The translations under genes and the position numbers were made by a program. Positions 6,712 through 14,045 of a stretch of 14,745 nt of DNA are shown here, piece by piece; position 1 is the first letter of the stretch, and the number at the start of each line of letters is the position of its first letter. The DNA comes from CAYSYY01 sp964576115 [NCBI: uncultured Gemmatimonadota bacterium] (GTDB lineage: Bacteria > Blakebacterota > Blakebacteria > Blakebacterales), in the NCBI GenBank assembly GCA_964576115.1, contig CAZNUA010000039.1, forward strand, positions 1 to 14,745, read 5' to 3'. The notes under the pieces were generated by a model. It was not told the DNA's origin and did not search any database. It saw only the letters and a program-made list of their open reading frames with translations.

Positions 6712-9700
6712 TGGGGCAGAGGAACCTGCAAGCTCCGATCGTCTGGACCGCCTTCTTCATTTCCGGCGCCGCCGGACTGGTCTACGAGGTGGTCTGGGCC
6801 CGCTATCTCGACCTGGTGCTGGGTGGGACGACGTATGCCCATACCATGGTGCTGGCCGCCTATATGGGGGGCCTGGCCCTGGGGAGCTGGTTCTTCGGCC
6901 GGCTGGCCGACCGGATCAAGCGACCGCTGCGTCTCTATGTCCTGCTCGAATGCGGTGTCGCGCTCTGGGGTCTGCTCTTCCCGCTTCTCTTCGCCGCCGG
7001 CAGCGCCTTTTATCTCCTGCTGGCCAATGGACTCGGAACGACCGGCCTCGGAGGGGTGGCGAACAAATTCATCAACAGCGCCCTGCTGCTCGGACCCTCG
7101 ACCTTCCTCATGGGGGGCACGTTGCCCCTGCTGACACGCGTCCTGACCTCTTCGCCCGGTCAGGTCGGGCGGCGGGTGGCAGGACTGTACTTCATCAACT
7201 CGATCGGCGCGGTCAGCGGGGCCCTGCTGGCCGGCTTCGCCCTGATACCGGCCGTGGGGGTCACGGCCAGCCTCTGGACCGCGGCGGGTCTGAACCTGCT
7301 CGCCGGCGGGGGGGTGTTCGCCGCTCTGCGTTTCCGGCTGGTGGGAGAGGTTCCGGTGGGGGAGGAGACGATCGCAGCGGCCGGTGTGGCCGAAACCTCG
7401 GAGAAAACCGGAACAGAAGATGGTGCACCGGTCGGTTCCGGGGGGGACGAAGCGGGGCCGGGTACGGGGCCGGTGCCCGAGTTCGAGGGCGTTCCGGAAT
7501 CACGCCTGGCGCTCTGGGGCCGGGTCGCGGTCTGGGGTGCGGCGGTGTGCGGACTGGTGGTCATGGTCTTCGAAGTCAGCTGGATCCGCCTGCTCTCGAC
7601 CATCCTTGGTTCGAGCACATACAGCTTCACCCTGATGCTGGCGGCCTTCATCACCGGGATTGCTTTCGGCTCGCTCATCGCCCGCCGGCTGGCCCGCAAG
7701 GGTACGCCGTTCTACCATTTCGGGGCGAGCCTGCTGCGGATCGGCCTGGCCCTGCTCATCACCCTGCCGCTCTACGCCCGTCTGCCGCACATCTTCCTCG
7801 ACCTGCAGAGCATGCTCCCGCGCACCGACGCCGGATACCGGCTCTACGAACTGGTCAAGTATCTCTTCTGCCTGGCGATCATGCTCCCGCCGACCCTGGC
7901 CTCGGGGGCCGCCCTGCCGCTGGCCACAGATGTGGCGGCCCGCCTGCGCCGCGAAGTCGGGGCTCCGGTCGGCCACCTGTGGGCGGTCAACACCTTCGGT
8001 ACGATCGTCGGCGCCCTCGTCGGCGGACTGATACTGCTGCCCGCCTTCGGAGTGCGGGCCACGATGACTGCCGGGATCGTCGTCACCCTTCTCGTCGGGC
8101 TGTACGTTCTCAGTCTGGCTCCGCGCACACAGGGATGCGTCTTTCAGCGCACCGCCGGCACGGTAGCCCTGCTGACCGTTCTCTTTCTGCTTCTGGCCCC
8201 CGCCTGGGATAAGGTCGCCCTGGCTTCGGGGGCCTATCACACCCGCGGAGACCGCCGTACGGCGCGCACCCGCTTTCAGACCGAACAGGTCAGCCAGGCG
8301 ATCGAGTTCTATACCGAGGACATCAACGGCACCGTCGCGGTGATGTCCTTCCGGGACAACTACTCCCTGATCGTGAACGGGAAAACCGACGCCAGTACCT
8401 ATGCCAACGACCAGACGACCCAGACCCTGATTGCGGCCATTCCGGCCATGATGATCCCCGACGCCCGGCGGGCCCTGGTGATCGGTCTGGGGAGCGGTCA
8501 GACCGCCGGCCACCTGCTGCAGTATCCGGTCGGCGGCGTCGAGATCGTCGAAATATCCCCCGGGGTCATCCAGGCCAGTCACTTTTTCGATGAGATCAAC
8601 CATCGCCCGCTCGACGATCCCCGCACGACCCTGGTGACCCAGGACGCCAAGACCTATCTGCTGACCCGGCCCGACGTGCGATACGATCTGGTTCTCTCGG
8701 AACCGAGCAACCCGTGGATCGCCGGGATCGGGGGGCTCTTTTCACTCGAGTACTTCACCACCCTGCGCGATCATCTCGAGCTGCGGGGGGTCGTGGCGCA
8801 GTGGATCCACTCCTACCAGCAGACCGAGGAAACCCTCACCAGCGTGATGAAGACCTTCGCGGCGGTCTTCCCCTATACCACCGTCTGGGGACTCTCGAGC
8901 GGCGACCTGCTGCTGGTCGGCAGCATGCGGCCGGTGGCGTGGGACTTCGCCCGTTCCCTGGCCGCGCTGGAGCGTCCCGCGGTCAGGGCGGATCTGGACC
9001 GGATTCACATTCCCAACCTCTTCACCCTGCTGACACGCCAGCTCATGAGCCCCCTGCGCGTGGCCGAGGCCACGGCCGGACCGGGGCGGCTGAATACCGA
9101 TGACAGGCCCTTCCTGGAGTACCACGCTCCCCGGGCTTTCTTCCTGAACCAGGGCGCCACCCTGCACAACCGGTTCGACGAGCGGACCCGCTCGTTGATC
9201 AATACCCGCCTCACCCTGCGCTCCTGGCTCGCCGGGCGCGATCCAGCCACCGCAGAGCTGGCGGGAGTGATCCGGTACATGCAGAACGCCGGGGTGATCG
9301 AACCCCGTCTCTACGTTTCGGCTGCGGCCGTCATGCAGAGGCGCGACCCCGAATCCGAAGCGGTCGAGCAGGCAATCGAGCAGAGCGGTCTGGCCGTCAT
9401 GCAGGAGATGGTCGAGGAGTCAGCCCGCCGGGCGACGACCGGGCCGGGCTCGGCCCGGACGGTCGGCGATTACGCCCGGCTCCTGCTCGATTACTACCGG
9501 CAGATACGCAGCGTTCTGTACTCCGCCGACGCAACCGCCGAGAGGCTCTCCAACGTTCTCGGCTGGGCGATCGAACAGCTTCCGGAAGAAACCCCGTACT
9601 GGCTCTACGAATACGGCCGAATCGCGTATGACCGGGGCCAATACGCCGAATCGGAAGACGCCCTGCGCGAGGTCGTGCAGCGCCTCGGGGCGGCCGCGGA

Positions 9701-9965
9701 TCCCGACCGCCTGGGGCAGCTGCTCGCCGACGCCACTACCGAAGAACGGGAGGAGTTCCTCGCCGCCGGGGACGATCGTGTACCGGCCCACGCGGTCCTG
9801 GCCTACCTGGGCCGCACCCTGGTGGCCCGGGGCGACTGGGATTCGGCCCGGCAGGTTTTCTCCGATTCGTATCGATTGAACCCGGACAATCCCGTGGTCG
9901 CATTCTATCTTGAGGAGTTGAGCGCACCCGATCCCCTGAGCCGATTCCGGCATCCTGAGCGATGA
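6711..9965 (+). CDS. Fused polytopic membrane / spermidine synthase-like / TPR protein, copy 1
   Basis: A 1084-residue protein of the type often annotated as fused MFS/spermidine synthase. Residues about 10-210 and 265-495 form a polytopic membrane domain of roughly 12-14 helices. Its two halves repeat each other: YEVVWARYLDLVLGGTTY against FEVSWIRLLSTILGSSTY. A charged glycine-rich linker (about 210-262) joins them. Residues about 530-735 are a Rossmann synthase-like domain with FYTEDINGTVAV, GLGSGQTAG (592-600), the ribose-binding-type acid E614 in VEIS, D645 in TQDAK, and EPSNPW (664-669) where true spermidine synthases have a DxxD motif. NTDDRPFLEY follows (795-804). The tail has two TPR-like hairpins at about 963-994 and 1026-1060. 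Polyamine synthesis is not supported because the catalytic acids are changed; the substrate is unknown. It is coupled to ftsY by the TGATG overlap. Confidence 0.88.
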   Translation: MGQRNLQAPIVWTAFFISGAAGLVYEVVWARYLDLVLGGTTYAHTMVLAAYMGGLALGSWFFGRLADRIKRPLRLYVLLECGVALWGLLFPLLFAAGSAFYLLLANGLGTTGLGGVANKFINSALLLGPSTFLMGGTLPLLTRVLTSSPGQVGRRVAGLYFINSIGAVSGALLAGFALIPAVGVTASLWTAAGLNLLAGGGVFAALRFRLVGEVPVGEETIAAAGVAETSEKTGTEDGAPVGSGGDEAGPGTGPVPEFEGVPESRLALWGRVAVWGAAVCGLVVMVFEVSWIRLLSTILGSSTYSFTLMLAAFITGIAFGSLIARRLARKGTPFYHFGASLLRIGLALLITLPLYARLPHIFLDLQSMLPRTDAGYRLYELVKYLFCLAIMLPPTLASGAALPLATDVAARLRREVGAPVGHLWAVNTFGTIVGALVGGLILLPAFGVRATMTAGIVVTLLVGLYVLSLAPRTQGCVFQRTAGTVALLTVLFLLLAPAWDKVALASGAYHTRGDRRTARTRFQTEQVSQAIEFYTEDINGTVAVMSFRDNYSLIVNGKTDASTYANDQTTQTLIAAIPAMMIPDARRALVIGLGSGQTAGHLLQYPVGGVEIVEISPGVIQASHFFDEINHRPLDDPRTTLVTQDAKTYLLTRPDVRYDLVLSEPSNPWIAGIGGLFSLEYFTTLRDHLELRGVVAQWIHSYQQTEETLTSVMKTFAAVFPYTTVWGLSSGDLLLVGSMRPVAWDFARSLAALERPAVRADLDRIHIPNLFTLLTRQLMSPLRVAEATAGPGRLNTDDRPFLEYHAPRAFFLNQGATLHNRFDERTRSLINTRLTLRSWLAGRDPATAELAGVIRYMQNAGVIEPRLYVSAAAVMQRRDPESEAVEQAIEQSGLAVMQEMVEESARRATTGPGSARTVGDYARLLLDYYRQIRSVLYSADATAERLSNVLGWAIEQLPEETPYWLYEYGRIAYDRGQYAESEDALREVVQRLGAAADPDRLGQLLADATTEEREEFLAAGDDRVPAHAVLAYLGRTLVARGDWDSARQVFSDSYRLNPDNPVVAFYLEELSAPDPLSRFRHPER

Positions 9966-10004
9966 CCGGACCGCCGTGCTGAATCCTCCACCGGAACCCG
10001 GATC

Positions 10005-10008
10005 GGAG
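10005..10008 (+). promoter_or_regulatory. Ribosome binding site of the second giant protein
   Basis: GGAG lies 8 bases before ATG 10017 and 5 bases before the in-frame TTG 10014. ATG is preferred. The site shows that copy 2 can be translated independently of copy 1. Confidence 0.6.
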
Positions 10009-10016
10009 CCGGATTG

Positions 10017-13000
10017 ATGTCGCGAAGCCGCTGGTTCGTCCCCGCCATCTGGACCGCCTTCTTCATCTCGGGCTCGGCCGGCCTGATCTACGAAGTCGTC
10101 TGGGCCCGCTATCTCGATCTGGTGCTCGGCGGCACCGCCTACGCGCACATCATGGTGCTGACCGCCTACATGGGCGGGATGGCCCTGGGAGCGTACGCCT
10201 TCGGCCGCCTGGCCGACCGGATCAGCGAACCGTTGGTGCTCTACAGCTACCTCGAGATGGGGATCGGCCTGTACGGGCTCGTCTTCCCGCTCCTCTTCTC
10301 GGCCGCGAGCGCCCTGTACCTGCTCCTGGCCGGTCTGCTCGGCACGACCGGAGCGGGGGGGGTGGCGAACAAGTTCCTGATCTCGCTCCTGCTCCTGGTT
10401 CCCTCGACTTTCTGTATGGGCGGCACACTGCCGCTGCTGACCCGGACCCTGACCGGTCACCCCGAACGGGTCGGGAAGAGGGTCGCCGGACTCTACTTCA
10501 TCAACAGCCTGGGGGCCGTGCTCGGAGCCCTTCTGGCCGGATTCCTTTTCATCCCGGGGCTGGGTATGAGCGCCACCCTGACGATCGCGGCGACGCTCAA
10601 TATCGTGGTAGGGGTCGGCCTGCTGGGGGCCTGGCGGTACGACTGGTTCACCGGCGACCGGACGGCAGAGGCCGGGAACGGCGCCGAGTCCGGGACGGCG
10701 AGCGGACAGAAACAGCGCGCCGGAACCCGATGGGAGGGGGGGGAATTCGCCGCACTGGAGCCGGAACGGCTCCGGCTACCGGCCCGGATTGTGCTCTGGG
10801 GCGCCGGTCTTTCGGGGCTGACCGTGATGGCGTATGAAGTGGCCTGGATCAGAATGCTCTCGACCATCCTCGGTTCGAGCACCTACAGCTTCACGCTCAT
10901 GCTGGCGGCCTTCATCACCGGTATCGCTCTCGGTTCGCTCATCGCCCGATGGCTGGCCCGGTTCGCCCGACCTTTTCTGTTCTTCGGCTTGAGCCAGCTG
11001 GCGATCGGCGCCTGCCTGCTGCTGACACTGCCGCTTTACGGGCGGCTCCCCTTCCACTTCCTCTGGCTGCAGAGCGTGGTGGCGCCCACCGAGACGGGGT
11101 ATCCGATCCACGAACTGTTCAAGTACCTCTTCTGCCTGACGATCATGGTGCCGCCGACCCTGGCCTCGGGCGCCGCCCTGCCGCTGGCCACCGATGTAGC
11201 GGCCCGCCTGCTCGAGAGGGTAGGGAGCCCGGTAGGACGGATCTATGCGTTCAACACTGTCGGGACCATTGTCGGAGCCCTGCTCGGCGGTCTCGTGCTC
11301 CTGCCTCTGCTGGGTGTCAAACTCACCCTCGAGCTCGGGATCGTGATCAATCTGGCGGTCGGTTTCATTGTGCTGGCGCTGCATCCCCGGGTGGGGCGGG
11401 TCACCCTGCAGCGGGCCGCGACCACCGCCGGTATCTGCGTCGTGCTGTACCTGGCGCTGGCTCCGGCCTGGGACCTGCGGGCATTCGCCAACGGGGTCTT
11501 CCGCGAGCGGCTCGAGGGCGACGTCACGGCCGAGTTCAGACAGAAGATCGAACAGGCCGAAGTGCTCTTCTACGAGGAGGACATCAACGGCACCGTGGCC
11601 GTGATCAGCAACGAGGCCGGAACCTCGCTGATCGTGAACGGCAAGGCCGATGCCAGTACCGGTCTGGGAGATCGCACCACCCAGACGATGCTGGCTGCGG
11701 TGCCGGCGCTGATGGTCCCGCAGGCCCGCCGGGCTTTCGTCATCGGTCTGGGCAGCGGCCAGACTGTCGGACACCTGCTCCGCTATCCGCTCGAGCGGGT
11801 CGAGGTGGTCGAGATTTCACCGGGGGTGGTCCGGGCGAGCCGCTATTTCGACGACATCAGCGGCCGGCCGCTCGAGGACGAGCGAACCGATCTGGTCACC
11901 CAGGATGCCAGGACCTACCTGCTCACCCGCCCCGAAGCACACTACGATGTGATCATTTCGGAACCGAGCAATCCCTGGATCGCCGGTATCGGCGGTCTCT
12001 TCACGATCGAGTACTTCACTACTCTGCGCGATCGGCTCGAACCGGGCGGGGTGGCGGCGCAGTGGATCCACGTCTACGAACAGAGCGACGAGACCCTGCA
12101 GTGCGTCTTTCTGACCTTCGCCCAGGCTTTCCCTTATGTGAGTGTCTGGGGCATGTCGCCCGGCGATCTGCTCCTGATCGGCAGCAACGAACCGCAGCAG
12201 TGGAATTTCGATGCCGCGGCCGAACGACTGGCCCGGCCGGGGGTGCGGGCCGACCTGGAAGCGATCGAGATCGCCGATCTCTATACCCTGCTGAGTCGGC
12301 AGCTGATGAGTCCGTTGCGCTTCGCCGAGGCCACGAGCCTGGGGGGGCGGATCAACTCCAACACCTTTCCCTTTCTGGAGTACCGGGCTCCCCGGGCCTT
12401 CTTCGTCGATGCCCAGACCTCGTGGCATCTGGGTTTCGACGAGCGGGTGCGCACCCTGCCCAACACCGGTCTGTTTCTGCGGGAGTACCTGTCCGGACGC
12501 GAACGGCTTGCGAGCGAAGTCGCCGCGGCCGGCCGCTACTTCGCAAAGACCGGCGGTCTGAATCCGCGCCTGCGTCTCATGGCTGCGGCCGCCTGGCTCG
12601 AACGTTCTCCCGATGACTCCGAACCGGTCGAAGAAGGCATCGCCAGCGGAGTACTGGCCCGCCAGGCCGCGCTCCGGGCGTCGGTGCGACTCGTCGAAGA
12701 ATCGCCCGAGGATCCCGAACTCGTCGGGAATCATGTCGAACTGCTGATCGAGTCCTACGCACTGCTGCGGGGAGCGTTCTGGGAGGCCGAATCCCTGGTG
12801 CCCGAGATGCGCCGCTGGCTGCCCCGGGCGGCGGTCCTGCTGCCCGACCGGGCTTATTACTATCTGTATCGGCTGGGATTGGTCGAGTACGATCAGGGCG
12901 CCTATGAACAGGCCCTCGAGTATCTGGAAGAGACGGTTGCAGAACTGCGCGATCAGACCGTTCCTGCCGGGCAGCAGCGGGTTGCGCCCTCGTTCGTCTT

Positions 13001-13178
13001 CACCTATCTGGGACGGATTCAGCTGATCCAGGAATCGTACCCGGAAGCGCGCGAGAGCTTCCGGGCCGCCTGGGTGCTCGATTCCGGGAACTCCGCGGCG
13101 GCCTTCTGGACCAGGGAACTGAGTCCGCAGACCACTTCGGGCCGGTTCCTGCCGTTGACCGCGATCATGCCCAGGTAA
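10017..13178 (+). CDS. Fused polytopic membrane / spermidine synthase-like / TPR protein, copy 2
   Basis: A 1053-residue paralog of the preceding gene with the same domain order. The N-terminal membrane half opens with SGSAGLIYEVVWARYLDLV. A hydrophilic linker lies at about 212-255, and the second membrane half carries YEVAWIRMLSTILGSSTY. The synthase-like domain has GLGSGQTVG (577-585), E599 in VEIS, D630 in TQDAR, and EPSNPW (649-654). TPR-like hairpins lie at about 947-978 and 991-1030. Unlike copy 1, the NTDDRP segment reads NSNTFP (780-785), losing both aspartates, while the flanking FLEY and APRAFF are kept. It starts 51 bases after the TGA of copy 1 and in the same frame, with no other stop between. 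It ends with TAA 12 bases before the lipoprotein gene. Function is unknown; divergence from copy 1 suggests different substrates or a heteromeric pair. Confidence 0.88.
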   Translation: MSRSRWFVPAIWTAFFISGSAGLIYEVVWARYLDLVLGGTAYAHIMVLTAYMGGMALGAYAFGRLADRISEPLVLYSYLEMGIGLYGLVFPLLFSAASALYLLLAGLLGTTGAGGVANKFLISLLLLVPSTFCMGGTLPLLTRTLTGHPERVGKRVAGLYFINSLGAVLGALLAGFLFIPGLGMSATLTIAATLNIVVGVGLLGAWRYDWFTGDRTAEAGNGAESGTASGQKQRAGTRWEGGEFAALEPERLRLPARIVLWGAGLSGLTVMAYEVAWIRMLSTILGSSTYSFTLMLAAFITGIALGSLIARWLARFARPFLFFGLSQLAIGACLLLTLPLYGRLPFHFLWLQSVVAPTETGYPIHELFKYLFCLTIMVPPTLASGAALPLATDVAARLLERVGSPVGRIYAFNTVGTIVGALLGGLVLLPLLGVKLTLELGIVINLAVGFIVLALHPRVGRVTLQRAATTAGICVVLYLALAPAWDLRAFANGVFRERLEGDVTAEFRQKIEQAEVLFYEEDINGTVAVISNEAGTSLIVNGKADASTGLGDRTTQTMLAAVPALMVPQARRAFVIGLGSGQTVGHLLRYPLERVEVVEISPGVVRASRYFDDISGRPLEDERTDLVTQDARTYLLTRPEAHYDVIISEPSNPWIAGIGGLFTIEYFTTLRDRLEPGGVAAQWIHVYEQSDETLQCVFLTFAQAFPYVSVWGMSPGDLLLIGSNEPQQWNFDAAAERLARPGVRADLEAIEIADLYTLLSRQLMSPLRFAEATSLGGRINSNTFPFLEYRAPRAFFVDAQTSWHLGFDERVRTLPNTGLFLREYLSGRERLASEVAAAGRYFAKTGGLNPRLRLMAAAAWLERSPDDSEPVEEGIASGVLARQAALRASVRLVEESPEDPELVGNHVELLIESYALLRGAFWEAESLVPEMRRWLPRAAVLLPDRAYYYLYRLGLVEYDQGAYEQALEYLEETVAELRDQTVPAGQQRVAPSFVFTYLGRIQLIQESYPEARESFRAAWVLDSGNSAAAFWTRELSPQTTSGRFLPLTAIMPR

Positions 13179-13190
13179 GAGGAGACGACC

Positions 13191-14045
13191 GTGACCAGGT
13201 TCATCGCCGCCAGCGCTGCCATCGTCGTTCTCAGCACCAGCCTCCTCTGCGGATGCAGTTACTACGCCCGGACCGCCGAACCCGATTTCGTCGCTCTGGG
13301 CCCCGAACAGGTTCTCCGGCGGGCGGCCGATGCGGCCGGTGACGTGGATGAGCTGCAGACCGTCGGAACCCTTCTGATCCAGACCCTGCAGGGATCCTTC
13401 ATGACACGCGTGAGCGCACTCTTTGCCGCTCCCGATTCGATACGTCTCGATGTCAGCGTGACGCTGGGAGGGCTGGCTCTGCAGGCGGTGATGTTCGGAC
13501 CGCAGTTCACGATCTACCTGCCGATGCAGAGCGCGGTGATCGACGGGGTCTTTCTCGGCAGCCGGATCATGGAGATTCAGGGGATCCGGCTCGACGAGTC
13601 GGTCGTGCGCGAGCTGGTCCTCGGGCCGGCTCTGGCCTGGGATCCGGCCGAACTTGCCGCCCGGGTCGATCAGTACGACGTGGGACCAGAACAGATCAAC
13701 CTCGGGATCGAGCGCGAGGACGGGACGCGCCTGCTCCTCTGCCTGGAACGGGATTTTTCTTACTGCCGGACCGTACGTCTGGCTCCTGACGGTTCGATTC
13801 TCATGGAGGCCCGGTTCGACGGCTACCGTCGGATCGGTTCGGCCCGCCTGCCGCAGCAGGTCACCCTGCACTATCCCGATGACGGACTCGACCTGATTCT
13901 CGAGATCGTCCGCCGCGATCCCGACCCCGACCGTCATCCGGACGATTTCGAGCTCCGTATCCCGCCGCGGGTGCAGCGGATTCCCCCCCGAGGCGCCCCC
14001 TCGTGCCACGCGTACCCGACCTGGCCCGGGAGCAGCGATCGATGA
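13191..14045 (+). CDS. Outer-membrane lipoprotein, DUF4292/LolB-like
   Basis: A 284-residue protein with a lipoprotein signal: M-T-R, a hydrophobic stretch at about 4-19, and the lipobox LCGC with C22 as the lipidated residue. There is no aspartate at +2 (serine is there), so sorting to the outer membrane is expected. The mature part looks like the LolA/LolB/DUF4292 half-barrel: LFAAPDSIRLDVSVTLGGLALQAV, then FTIYLPMQSAVIDG, then FDGYRRIGSARLPQQVTLHYP, and a proline-rich end (ELRIPPRVQRIPP). Such proteins bind lipids or lipoproteins, or act as envelope accessory factors; the exact role here is unknown. The GTG start has a strong AGAGGAG site 6 bases upstream. Its TGA overlaps the next start (ATGA, 14042-14045). 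The last 20 or so residues (PRGAPSCHAYPTW...) look unstructured. Confidence 0.8.
   Translation: MTRFIAASAAIVVLSTSLLCGCSYYARTAEPDFVALGPEQVLRRAADAAGDVDELQTVGTLLIQTLQGSFMTRVSALFAAPDSIRLDVSVTLGGLALQAVMFGPQFTIYLPMQSAVIDGVFLGSRIMEIQGIRLDESVVRELVLGPALAWDPAELAARVDQYDVGPEQINLGIEREDGTRLLLCLERDFSYCRTVRLAPDGSILMEARFDGYRRIGSARLPQQVTLHYPDDGLDLILEIVRRDPDPDRHPDDFELRIPPRVQRIPPRGAPSCHAYPTWPGSSDR

Larger units (their letters stand above)
6711..13178 (+). repeat. Tandem gene duplication of giant membrane/synthase-like proteins
   Basis: The genes at 6711-9965 and 10017-13178 are paralogs collinear over their whole length: N-terminal membrane half, hydrophilic linker, second membrane half, synthase-like domain and TPR-like tail. 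The best conserved block is 24 consecutive identical residues, at 7593-7664 in copy 1 and 10857-10928 in copy 2. The DNA there differs at several third codon positions. That pattern points to an older duplication kept under protein-level selection rather than a recent copy. The linker and the C-terminal tails have diverged most. Confidence 0.9.

Noticed and set aside
10949-12616. A 555-codon plus-strand frame overlapping giant copy 2
   Set aside because: It is an alternative frame of a gene with conserved motifs and has no start context or homology signal of its own.
11817-14009. A 730-codon minus-strand frame opposite giant copy 2 and the lipoprotein gene
   Set aside because: It is antisense to well supported genes, has a biased composition rich in G, P, R and Q, and has no family motif. 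It is a codon-bias shadow.
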